Assembly (NCBI RefSeq): GCF_002386345.1 | Contig: NZ_CP023507.1 | Span: 124,001-188,000 of the forward strand | DNA from: Streptococcus oralis | Lineage (GTDB): Bacteria > Bacillota > Bacilli > Lactobacillales > Streptococcaceae | Reading direction: 5' to 3' | DNA length: 64,000 nucleotides | Shown: positions 1 to 9,100 of the stretch, piece after piece | Position numbering within the stretch: the stretch's first letter is position 1 | How the letters are laid out: every line of letters starts with the position of its first letter | Position numbers and translations under genes: made by a program | The notes under the pieces: model-generated | What the model saw: the letters and a program-made list of their open reading frames with translations, nothing else | Databases searched by the model: none | Told to the model about the DNA's origin: nothing

Positions 1-135
1 ATGCAAGAGTATGCTTCTAAGACCTATGTAAACAATATTAAGGGAGGATTTGAGGGCAAGGCCGCTGATGCTGCTGAAACTTACTTGACCCAGACCATGC
101 AAACCCCTACTTTACAGAGTCCGATCAAAAGCTAG
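1..135 (+). CDS. 3' end of an unidentified small T7SS-associated gene (truncated by window edge)
   Basis: Only the last 44 residues and the TAG stop are visible. The frame is open to the window edge, so the ATG at base 1 need not be the start. The visible part has a GGFEGKAADAAETY stretch that recalls the second helix of WXG-like proteins. It lies 13 bp before a DUF3958 gene, the place where a Lap1-type (DUF3130) partner sits in LXG modules such as the one at 40794. That position is the main argument for a T7SS role. I do not recognise the family from this fragment. Confidence 0.5.
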   Translation: MQEYASKTYVNNIKGGFEGKAADAAETYLTQTMQTPTLQSPIKS

Positions 136-148
136 GAGAAAACTGGTC

Positions 149-457
149 ATGGATAAAAAGGAACTTCAGAAACTAGAGGATGAGCATAATCGTAAATTAC
201 GAGACTTAGAACGCTTGGAGATGGATTTGGATGATGATTTCCACAAGTTTAGCAGGGAGACGGATCATCTCCTAGAGGCGCTTTCCTATGCATGTAGAGA
301 TAGTAGTTTTGCTGAAATTCAACCATATATCTTTGAGATAGAGAACAATTTGGATAACTATCATCAACTTTACAAGAGTCGTATAGAGAATGTGCTGGAA
401 GCTCGCCATCAAGAGAATAAAAACTTTCATAGAAAGTTAGAAGAAAAGAACGTTTGA
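149..457 (+). CDS. DUF3958 family protein (Lap2-like LXG-toxin targeting factor), orphan
   Basis: A 102-residue, highly charged, all-helical protein starting MDKKELQKLEDEHNRKL and ending in a Lys/Glu-rich helix. Its size, helix pattern and gene order (a small gene just upstream) match the DUF3958 protein at 41069-41428 in this window. In Streptococcus intermedius, DUF3958 proteins act with DUF3130 proteins as targeting factors that bind the LXG domain of a type VIIb toxin before export. Here no LXG gene follows: the next 230 bp are AT-rich noncoding sequence leading to the esxA promoter. It is probably a leftover from a lost or upstream LXG module. The start is supported by AGGAGAA about 9 bp upstream. 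Confidence 0.65.
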   Translation: MDKKELQKLEDEHNRKLRDLERLEMDLDDDFHKFSRETDHLLEALSYACRDSSFAEIQPYIFEIENNLDNYHQLYKSRIENVLEARHQENKNFHRKLEEKNV

Positions 458-627
458 CAAATATACCTTATAAAAGAAGGATGATATGAATTTGTTATAG
501 TTTGTTATTATAGATAAAAAAAGAAGTAATTATACAAGAAAAGCAGATAATTTAATCCTTCTTACTAGTTTTTAGATGGAAATAGCTCTTATTTTTTTAT
601 AAATAGAATAAAAAATGAATTTTAAAC

Positions 628-656
628 TTGCAATTGAGGCAAATTATTGATATAAT
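628..656 (+). promoter_or_regulatory. esxA promoter
   Basis: TTGCAA (628-633), a 17-bp spacer and a perfect TATAAT (651-656), followed about 20 bp later by the ribosome binding site AAAGGAG and the esxA ATG. The rest of 458-627 is AT-rich with no gene that I can see. This is probably the main promoter of the secretion locus. Confidence 0.75.
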
Positions 657-687
657 GAGGTATTAAATTAATATAAAGGAGTTTCAC

Positions 688-972
688 ATGGCTTTAATTC
701 AATTAACAACAGAAGAATTGCGCACCTCTGCTCAAAAGTACACTCAAGGTTCTGAGGAAGTAAGACAAGTACTTCGCACATTGACTCAAGAGCAAAATAC
801 TATCCGAGACAACTGGAAAGGTGCTGCTTTTGAGAGCTTTGATCGCCAATTCACAGAATTGTCTCCAAAAATTGAGGAGTTTGCAACTTTGCTTGATGAG
901 ATCAATGCACAGTTGAACAAGGTTGCTGAAATTGTTGAGCAAAACGACCAAGATCTTGCATCACAAATTTAA
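688..972 (+). CDS. esxA: EsxA, WXG100 family secreted protein
   Basis: A 94-residue WXG100 protein with the Trp-Lys-Gly turn at W43, two amphipathic helices and no signal peptide, the usual size and fold of EsxA. WXG100 proteins form helical-hairpin dimers, are exported by the type VIIb system and are generally needed for export of other substrates. It is the first gene of the locus, has its own strong promoter and is followed by a terminator-like hairpin, so it should be made in excess over the membrane components. The start has AAAGGAG 6 bp upstream. Confidence 0.95.
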   Translation: MALIQLTTEELRTSAQKYTQGSEEVRQVLRTLTQEQNTIRDNWKGAAFESFDRQFTELSPKIEEFATLLDEINAQLNKVAEIVEQNDQDLASQI

Positions 973-992
973 TTTGTTATATAAGTGGCTTT

Positions 993-1019
993 AGGAGGGC
1001 GAGAGCCTTCCTATTTTTT
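993..1019 (+). terminator. Intrinsic terminator or attenuator between esxA and esaA
   Basis: AGGAGGGC, loop GAGA, GCCTTCCT (one G-U pair) and then a run of six T. It lies in the 71-bp gap after esxA and probably ends most transcripts there while letting some continue into the apparatus genes. No separate esaA promoter is evident. Confidence 0.7.
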
Positions 1020-1043
1020 ATGATGGAGAAGATTTAAAGTAAT

Positions 1044-4000
1044 ATGAGGAAGAATAGAATTTTTAAATATATAGGAAGTAGTCTGTTGGCATTAGGGTTG
1101 CTTGCATTGATTATTTTTTTGAATCTATCTGTTCAAAAAAATACAACGATTAGCAATGAAAATAATGCAAAGGCTAATCAGCAGACAAAATTAAATGTAG
1201 CTATCGTAAATGAAGATAAGCCTGTCTACTTAGATACAAAAGAATACAATCTAGGTGCTAGTTATGTAAAAAATATCGAGCGTGATAATTCACAAAATTG
1301 GTCTGTTGTCCCTCGTGGAGCAGCTGATTCTGGGTTAGAAAGTGGGAAATACCAACTCGTTTTAACAATTCCTAGTGACTTTTCTGAAAAAATACTCGAT
1401 ATTAACAGCATCAATGTTGATAAGACAACCATCAATTATAAGGTGAATGCGCAAGGAAATTTGCAGGTAGAAAATGATGCAAATAAACTAGCAAAAGACA
1501 TTGTTGCTGATTTGAATGGTCAGTTAGTTGATATGTATATGGCTAGTATTTTGAACAATCTTTACACTGCACAAAAGAATGTCCAAGCTAGTTCACAGAT
1601 ACAAGCGACCAATATCGGAAACTATCGTACGAACTTATATGGGACAGCTATCAACACTAAAAATCTTTTCCCAACTCTCTATAGTATGTCGAGTTCTTCT
1701 GTTGACGCCAACACTGCTTTAAAGACAGGTTTGGAGGGCTACTCACAGATTTTTGGTCGTTTTGATGTTTCGCAGATTGCCTATGGTGAGAAGTTTGGAA
1801 CTCTGCTTAAGAATAGAGTAGATGAGAAGAAAAATCATGCGGATGTTATCACTGGGCTCATCTCTCAGAGTCGGGAAGACGTTCAGGAACAAATTAAAAC
1901 TTATAAGGAATTAATTAAAGCTCAAGGTAGTCTGACTTCTAATATAGACGGAACAGCAGCATCCTCTGATGGTACGTCATCTGAAGTTGTACCTTCCTAT
2001 AAAACAGTCGCAGAAAACATCAGCACAGAGATTGCTAGCTTACAGAATAATCTAACAGACGAAAGAACCAAGTTTGAAAATCATAAAAAGGATATTCATA
2101 ACTTTATTGATGAGAAATTAGCTACTTACTATGGAACAAGTGAGAAGAGCAACATCACTCTTGATCAATTTTTGAATAAAGCTGCAAACAAGGACCTAGA
2201 GAAGGCTGAAGAATCTCTCAAAGAGCAGTTGGCTTCTGCAATCTCAGAATTACCAAAAGAAAACTTTAGTGGAAAAGAATTTAATGGTTTTGGTATGACA
2301 CCGATCACAATTCCTTCTGTAGACTATACTGAATTAAAAACAATCAAAGAGCCTAGTGACGAAATCAATTCGACTGATTTGAAGAATTTGGAAGATCTGG
2401 CAATCACGAGTACGAGTGCTGTTGGACGAACAGGAACAAAGGCTAAGGTATCATGGAAAGCTGAATCAGGAGTGACAGTTCACTCAGTCACTTATGATGG
2501 TACACCAGTTGAGTTTGGTCAAGAAATTGATTTAAAGACGGGTGGGACTTTTAAAGTAGCCTATAGTGTTGCAGAGGCAGCTCCGACTCCAACTACAGGT
2601 TCAACCGGGACTCCAAGCCCAGCTCCAAAAGCAGAGCTAAAATCAATTAATATTTCCTTGAATGATGTTCAAGCAGCTAGTGCTCCAGTAGATGTGTTAC
2701 GTGTTCAGCAAGCTGCAGTGTCTTATGGACAAAAGGTTCAGAAAATAGCTTCTGACTACCAAAAGGTACAAGCACTCACACAAGCATATAATACTGTCAA
2801 AGAGTTAAAAAATAGTAATGTGTCTAAAGCATTGTCAGATATTTGGTTTGAAGCTATTAGTTCAAATCTGAAGAAATATGAAGACAGCTTAACTACACCT
2901 GCTAGCGATACAGAAACTGATGGTACTAAAGGAAAAGTAGATAAAGCCTTGTCAGAACTGACTACTCTCAAGCCTGTTCTAGAACAAAATGTGAAGGATG
3001 TTTTGGCTACCAACCAAGAATTGACTACCAAAATCAAGGGACAGTTAGAGTTGTACGACCAGTTGGAAAAGAAACTAGATGATTTGGTTGAGAAGCAAAG
3101 GGGAGGCAATGCTACTTTTGAAGAGACTAATAATCAATTGGCTACCCTAAATTCGGATTATGCAGCTCTCTTGTCAGAAACTACGGGTGTGAAGGAATCT
3201 TCTCAAAGTAATGTCAAAGCTGCAGAGTCTGTGAATGAGACTTTAGGTAATTTCAATCGTGAATTGTCAAACGCTCAAACAAGTACTGAAAAGTTGTCAC
3301 AAGATGCTGACTCCTTGATGACGCAGTTTAACGAAGAATTGACTAACAATGGAAACTTTGTAGAATCCTTTGTGAAGGTTCTGAATAATGCCTATCAAAA
3401 TGGGGTGCCAAACGAAGTATTGTTGAACTTCTTATCCAATCCTGTTACCCAAAATGCTACTTCAGTGAAAGCGACTGTCAATGTTTACCGTCCATTTACA
3501 TGGATTTTACTATTGGAGATTGTTAGCCTCTTTACAGCCTATCTGTTTGCAACTCAAAACGTTATTCGCAAAGTCAAAGATAAGTTCAAACTTGATAAGT
3601 TACATGATACAGACTTGATGACGGTAACTATCCTATCTGCTTTAAGTCTCGTTGTCGGATTGGTAGTTGGTGTTGTATCAAGTGTTCAGCTACAGGTTGG
3701 CCGTGAATACCAACCATCTTGGGTTCTATTAATTGTTTTAGCCGCATTTGTACTGATTCAAGGACAATATCTATTGCTTAAACATTTCCGAGTGATTGGT
3801 ATGGGACTCTCCTTCTTTATGATGATTAGCTTTGTCTACCTATCAAATGCTATTGGGACAACAGCAAGTCTAACTGGTTTCCCAGCATTTATCAAAAATC
3901 TCAATGCGTTATCGATATTAGAAGGTTTGCTCTCAGGATACTTTGATGGACATCCAGCAGCAATTATCGCTTTTGTTGCAACGATTGTTGTCATAGCTGT

Positions 4001-4073
4001 TTTACTTGTTATAAATGTTTTTATCAGAGAAAGTAGTTTGTGGTTTCAAGCAAGACAAGCTGAGAAAGAATAG
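1044..4073 (+). CDS. esaA: EsaA, type VIIb secretion membrane protein
   Basis: A 1009-residue protein with one N-terminal membrane segment (about residues 10-30), a large extracellular region rich in coiled coil (about 35-810) and several membrane segments at the C-terminus (about 815-1000). This YhgE/Pip-like layout is typical of EsaA, which in Firmicutes forms an elongated dimeric stalk projecting from the cell surface and is part of the T7SSb channel. A Pro/Thr-rich insert lies near residues 510-530. The gene follows esxA and is 11 bp ahead of essA, the usual T7SSb order. Confidence 0.92.
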   Translation: MRKNRIFKYIGSSLLALGLLALIIFLNLSVQKNTTISNENNAKANQQTKLNVAIVNEDKPVYLDTKEYNLGASYVKNIERDNSQNWSVVPRGAADSGLESGKYQLVLTIPSDFSEKILDINSINVDKTTINYKVNAQGNLQVENDANKLAKDIVADLNGQLVDMYMASILNNLYTAQKNVQASSQIQATNIGNYRTNLYGTAINTKNLFPTLYSMSSSSVDANTALKTGLEGYSQIFGRFDVSQIAYGEKFGTLLKNRVDEKKNHADVITGLISQSREDVQEQIKTYKELIKAQGSLTSNIDGTAASSDGTSSEVVPSYKTVAENISTEIASLQNNLTDERTKFENHKKDIHNFIDEKLATYYGTSEKSNITLDQFLNKAANKDLEKAEESLKEQLASAISELPKENFSGKEFNGFGMTPITIPSVDYTELKTIKEPSDEINSTDLKNLEDLAITSTSAVGRTGTKAKVSWKAESGVTVHSVTYDGTPVEFGQEIDLKTGGTFKVAYSVAEAAPTPTTGSTGTPSPAPKAELKSINISLNDVQAASAPVDVLRVQQAAVSYGQKVQKIASDYQKVQALTQAYNTVKELKNSNVSKALSDIWFEAISSNLKKYEDSLTTPASDTETDGTKGKVDKALSELTTLKPVLEQNVKDVLATNQELTTKIKGQLELYDQLEKKLDDLVEKQRGGNATFEETNNQLATLNSDYAALLSETTGVKESSQSNVKAAESVNETLGNFNRELSNAQTSTEKLSQDADSLMTQFNEELTNNGNFVESFVKVLNNAYQNGVPNEVLLNFLSNPVTQNATSVKATVNVYRPFTWILLLEIVSLFTAYLFATQNVIRKVKDKFKLDKLHDTDLMTVTILSALSLVVGLVVGVVSSVQLQVGREYQPSWVLLIVLAAFVLIQGQYLLLKHFRVIGMGLSFFMMISFVYLSNAIGTTASLTGFPAFIKNLNALSILEGLLSGYFDGHPAAIIAFVATIVVIAVLLVINVFIRESSLWFQARQAEKE

Positions 4074-4084
4074 AAATTAGAAAT

Positions 4085-4549
4085 ATGAAGAAAATCATTC
4101 TTTTCCTTCTTACCTTAGTAACATGTGCAGCAGTCTCTGGGGCTGCTGCAGATGATTTGAAGGATAACAGTCTGCAGATTGATGATTCCCGACTTGAAAA
4201 GAAAGAGGGATTGAAATTTGGTCTACAGTCTGAACAAATCAAGGAGCTTTTTAATGAAGCGACTCAAAAGAGGTTGCAGGACATGCAACAGCATCAAGAG
4301 GAACAGTTGATCACAGAAAGGGGCCAACTGTTTTCTGCTATACAGAGACCAGTGAAAAAATCTTCTGAAGAACAGTTGTTTCAGCCCAATGCTCAAAAAA
4401 CAATCAAGTTCCAAACAAATATAGGCCATGTAGAAAAAGGTGGTCTGAATGACTTTCTTCCAGAGATATTCTATGTGGTGTTGATTTTCTTGCTCTTTGG
4501 AGCAACGGCAGTAATGAGTTATCGTGTGATGGTAGAAGGGATGGACTAG
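4085..4549 (+). CDS. essA: EssA, type VIIb secretion membrane protein
   Basis: A 154-residue protein with an N-terminal hydrophobic segment (residues 3-22), a Gln/Glu-rich middle and one C-terminal membrane helix (about 125-147). This is the EssA layout in T7SSb loci, where the protein is an essential small membrane component. It sits between esaA and esaB as expected. The sequence is poorly conserved, so gene order carries much of the assignment. Confidence 0.85.
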   Translation: MKKIILFLLTLVTCAAVSGAAADDLKDNSLQIDDSRLEKKEGLKFGLQSEQIKELFNEATQKRLQDMQQHQEEQLITERGQLFSAIQRPVKKSSEEQLFQPNAQKTIKFQTNIGHVEKGGLNDFLPEIFYVVLIFLLFGATAVMSYRVMVEGMD

Positions 4550-4614
4550 GTTTTTAACTAGTCTGTCTAAGTAACTTAGAAAAGGATAAACCAGACATAG
4601 GAGGCGTGTAAAAG

Positions 4615-4854
4615 GTGGAGCAACATATCAATATTACCCTACGTTTGAGAGAAAGAGATGTGGATATTCGCATTCCACGGCGAATTGAAGTGCGCCGGCT
4701 GGTGCGAGAAGTGGATACGATTTTTAATCCAGGTATCAAGCGAAAAAAATATCAATTAAGAATTGTCAATAAAGGTTTGTTGATTGATGAAGGGAAACAT
4801 CTGTCTGATTATCCTATGACGACAGGAGATTTAGTAGAAATTGAGGAGATATAG
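4615..4854 (+). CDS. esaB: EsaB, ubiquitin-like T7SSb component
   Basis: A 79-residue cytoplasmic protein of the YukD/EsaB type: a ubiquitin-like fold with alternating strands (INITLRLRERDVDIRIP), ending in EIEEI. EsaB is a small cytosolic component needed for T7SSb activity. The start is GTG at 4615, with GGAGG about 10 bp upstream; no in-frame ATG would give the full domain. The stop is directly adjacent to the GTG of essB, which suggests translational coupling. Confidence 0.9.
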   Translation: MEQHINITLRLRERDVDIRIPRRIEVRRLVREVDTIFNPGIKRKKYQLRIVNKGLLIDEGKHLSDYPMTTGDLVEIEEI

Positions 4855-6126
4855 GTGGCTGAAGAAAAATTTGAATTTGGTGGACAGTCGTTTGTCTATG
4901 AAAAAAATGAAACAAACTGGGAATTAACACTCAAACGTTCAGATGTTGCGAGTCAAGATTTACGGGAACTCTTACTATTGGATTTGCATCATCCATTCTT
5001 TTTGGAGCAATCGATGGTGTCTGATGAGGATAGTGTCACCTTCTCCTATCAAGTCGAAGTTCATGGACTGACTTATGAGGAAATAAAGGAACGTACCATT
5101 TCGGAAAGAATCCGTTTGGCCCTAAACGTTTTTCGTCTAGAGGGCGCCTTGGAGTTACCTGTGACTTTCCTTTTGCACCCAGTAAATCTCTTTATTACCA
5201 AGGATGCTCAGGCTAAGATTGCTTATCGTGGAATTCCTGGTCTGATGGTTCCTCAATCCATATCCTCAGAAGATTTTTTACGCCAGGCTAAATGTTTTAC
5301 AGTAACACTATTTAGCGATTTGGATTTCATGGATCTTTATAATGGTTCCTTGGAATTAGAGACCTTGCCAGATTTCTTAAATGATCTATGTCAGGCAGGT
5401 GATATAGAGGCTGCAGTAGCTGTTTTGGAGAAGTACTACACGGAGAAGGCTGCGAAAGAACGGGCAGATTTGGTCTTGGTTCCAAGTAGACGCCATCGTG
5501 TCTTTAAACTGGCAACGATTTGGTTAACAGCCAGCGTTGTCTTGCTAATCGTTCCACTTATCTATCTGATTTTTGTGCAAAATCCTTTCAAAGAAAAGAT
5601 GTTGCAGGCAGATACTGCCTTTATTAAAGTGGATTATAGTGGTGTTATTACAGAATTAGAGAGAATTGATCCAGCTAGCTTGCCGAATACGCAAAAGTAT
5701 GAGTTGGCTTACTCTTATATTCAGGGATTGGAATTTTCTTCTGAACAAAAGAAAGTCATCTTGAACAACGTAACACTCAAGTCAGATGAGCTTTATTTGA
5801 CTTACTGGATCCAGGTTGGGCGCAATCGCTTTGAAGAGGCTCTTGATATTGCGAAACGGATTAACGACAGTGACTTGATTCTCTATGCTTTGACTCAGGA
5901 AATCAAGCAGGTTCGAGAAGATGGTAACTTGTCAGGGAAAGACCGTGAAAGTAAGTTGAATACTTTGGAAAGCGAGTATAAGAAATACTGGGATAGTCGA
6001 AGTGAGCTACTAACGAGTGAATCAAGCTCCAATGCTTCTACAACTCCTAACCCTCAAGACAAGGCTTCTGAAAGCAAACCGTCATCTGAGAAGAAACCTG
6101 TTCCAAGTAGCTCCTCTAGCAATTAA
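4855..6126 (+). CDS. essB: EssB, T7SSb pseudokinase membrane protein
   Basis: A 423-residue protein: an N-terminal cytoplasmic pseudokinase domain (about 1-215), one membrane helix (about 218-240) and an extracytoplasmic helical domain, ending in a Ser/Pro-rich tail (SSSSSN). This is the EssB/YukC architecture. EssB dimerises, and its cytoplasmic domain is thought to link EsaB and EssC to the membrane complex. The start is GTG at 4855, immediately after the esaB stop, with GAGGAG just upstream. It lies 21 bp before essC. Confidence 0.93.
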   Translation: MAEEKFEFGGQSFVYEKNETNWELTLKRSDVASQDLRELLLLDLHHPFFLEQSMVSDEDSVTFSYQVEVHGLTYEEIKERTISERIRLALNVFRLEGALELPVTFLLHPVNLFITKDAQAKIAYRGIPGLMVPQSISSEDFLRQAKCFTVTLFSDLDFMDLYNGSLELETLPDFLNDLCQAGDIEAAVAVLEKYYTEKAAKERADLVLVPSRRHRVFKLATIWLTASVVLLIVPLIYLIFVQNPFKEKMLQADTAFIKVDYSGVITELERIDPASLPNTQKYELAYSYIQGLEFSSEQKKVILNNVTLKSDELYLTYWIQVGRNRFEEALDIAKRINDSDLILYALTQEIKQVREDGNLSGKDRESKLNTLESEYKKYWDSRSELLTSESSSNASTTPNPQDKASESKPSSEKKPVPSSSSSN

Positions 6127-6147
6127 AGTAGACCAAGGAGAGAAATT

Positions 6148-9100
6148 ATGAAAAAACAAATCATTTTCTACAGCCAAGGTCTACGTTATGAAGTAGAACT
6201 GAGTGCAGATAAGACGGTCTTGATCGGGGCGACTGAAAAGGCCCAAGTCTACCTTTCTCAACAGGAAAGACCGATTCAGCTCAAGGTCGATGGTGACGAG
6301 GTCTTTTATCAGTACGACGATGAAGCAGGACTCTTGAAAGATGGTCTGCGTTTGGGTGAGGTCGTCTTTTATCTCCGAGAAGGGGAGCCAAGGGTTTATG
6401 ACCTTTTGGATTTATCAGAGTTTCAGATTGGCTCTCAAAGAGGTGCATTGATCACACTAGATGGAGATGTTGAACTCTTACTCCAAAAATCCCAAAATCA
6501 ATGGAAGCTAACTCGACTAAAAGGCGCATTTTATCGAAACAATCATCTGGAACAAATGGACCAGCAATTGATTGGTTTTGGAGATGAGTTGAGTCTAGGG
6601 GCGGTGACGATCAAGTTCTATCCTGATGAAGTATGGGTCCAGGGTCCTGCCCAAGTTGGGCCACAACTGACTCTGAGAGAACCATCTCGATATGGTTTTT
6701 ATGAAGATTATCCAGATTATCATCGTTCTCCACGGATCATCTATCGTGGCAGCGAAGATAAAATCTTGATCAATCCCCCAGGCCAGGAACCGGTTAAACC
6801 GAGCGATGAACTGTTAAAGCTGATCGTTCCTCCTCTGATGATGGTCGGAGTAACCGTCTTAATCACCTTAATTCAACCTCGAGGGATCTATATCCTTGCG
6901 ACAGTAGGGATGTCCATAACCACAATGATTTTTTCTATCCGTGGTTTTATCAAAAATCGTAAAAAGTACAAGGCTGATAAGAAGGAACGGGTCGATCTCT
7001 ATCGTCTTTACCTGAAAGATAAGGTCAAGGAATTGACTCGTCTGGAACGAGAACAAAAAGAAGGGATGCACTATCATTTTCCAACGATTTTAGAATTGAC
7101 GGACTTGGTTGAGAGTTACAATCACCGGATCTACGAAAAGACTCCCTTGCATTTTGACTTTTTATACTATCGTTTGGGACTCGGGAAAATGCCGACTAGC
7201 TATGACTTGAAATACGGTCAACAGGAGCGTAGTGGTAAGAAGGATGCTCTAGAAGAAGAGGGTTACGCTCTCTATAGTCGTCACAAAAAGATCCCAGATA
7301 TGCCAATCCCGGCAAACCTCAGCCATGGACCAGTGGGTTATATTGGACCTAGAAATCTCGTTCTAGAACAACTGCAACTTTTGGTGATGCAGCTAGCGAC
7401 TTTCCATTCTTATCATGATGTGCAGTTTATTACGATCCTGCCTGAAGAGGAAAAAGAGCAATGGTCTTGGATGCGTTGGCTCCCTCATGCCAAACTGCAA
7501 GAACTCAATGTCCGCGGTTTTGTCTACAATCAACGAACACGGGACCAAGTTCTGAATAGTTTGAACCAAATCTTGAAACTACGCCGTAGTCAAAAGGAAG
7601 AAGCATCCCACAAGGAGAGCACCCTCTTCCATCCTCATTACGTGGTTTTAGTGACCGATGAGAAGCTGATTTTGGATCATATCATCATGGAGTTCTTTAC
7701 TGAAGATCCAACGGAATTAGGCTGTTCTCTCATCTTTGTAGAGGATGTCATGAGTTCCTTGTCTGAGAACATTCAGACAGTGATCAATATCAAGGACCGT
7801 AATACAGGCCAACTGGTCATGGAAGAAGGAGTCTTGAAAGAGACGGACTTCCGTTTGGATCATTTCCCAGCAGATTATGACAAGGAGCGGATCGCCCGTA
7901 CCTTGGCACCTCTCAATCACCTCCAAAATCTTAAGAGTTCCATCCCAGATTCTGTGACCTTTATGGAAATGTATGGGGCGGAGACCTTTGAGGATTTGCA
8001 GGTATCGAGCCGTTGGAAAAAGAACGCACCTTACAAGAGTTTGGCTGTACCAATTGGTCTGCGTGGTCAGGATGACCTGGTTCAGCTCAATCTGCATGAA
8101 AAAGCCCATGGACCTCATGGTTTGATCGCAGGGACGACTGGTTCAGGGAAGTCAGAAACCATCCAATCCTATATCCTATCCCTCGCTGTTAACTTCCACC
8201 CTCATGATGTGGCTTTCTTGCTGATTGACTACAAGGGTGGTGGGATGGCCAATCTCTTTAAAAATCTGCCCCATCTCTTGGGGACGATTACCAACTTGGA
8301 TGGTGCCCAATCTATGCGGGCTCTGGCTTCGATCAATGCGGAGATCCATCGTCGTGAACGACTCTTTGGAGAGTTTGAAGTCAACCATATCAATCAATAC
8401 CAGAAAAAATTTAAAAACGGAGAAGCGACAGAACCGCTCCCTCACCTCTTTCTCATCTCAGATGAGTTCGCAGAGCTCAAGGTCAACCAGCCAGACTTTA
8501 TCAAGGAGCTGGTATCCATCGCTCGGGTCGGACGTTCCCTCGGGGTCCACTTGATCCTAGCTACTCAGAAGCCATCTGGTGTGGTGGATGACCAGATCTG
8601 GTCTAACTCACGCTTCAAGATCGCCCTTAAGGTGGCGGACCGTTCGGACTCGAATGAAATGCTTCATACACCGGACGCAACCGAGATCACTCAGACGGGA
8701 CGTGCCTATCTACAGGTCGGGAATAACGAAGTCTATGAGCTCTTCCAGTCAGCCTGGTCAGGGGCAGATTACCAGCCGGACAAGGACGATATGGGGATTG
8801 AGGACCATACTATCTACCTGATCAATGAATTGGGCCAATATGAGATCTTGAATGAAGACTTGTCAGGCTTAGAAGATGTGGATGAGATCAAGGAAGTTCC
8901 AACAGAGTTGGATGCGATAGTGCACCATATCCAGCTCTTGTGTGAGGAACAAGAGATTCCTCCAGTGCCACAGCCATGGTTGCCACCGCTCAAAGAGCGA
9001 ATCACGCTAGACGAACTGGAAGAAGTGCAGCCGACAGTAGCCTGGACACAAGAGAAACCACTCTCTGTCCTCTTGGGGATGGCGGATATCCCGCAGGCCC

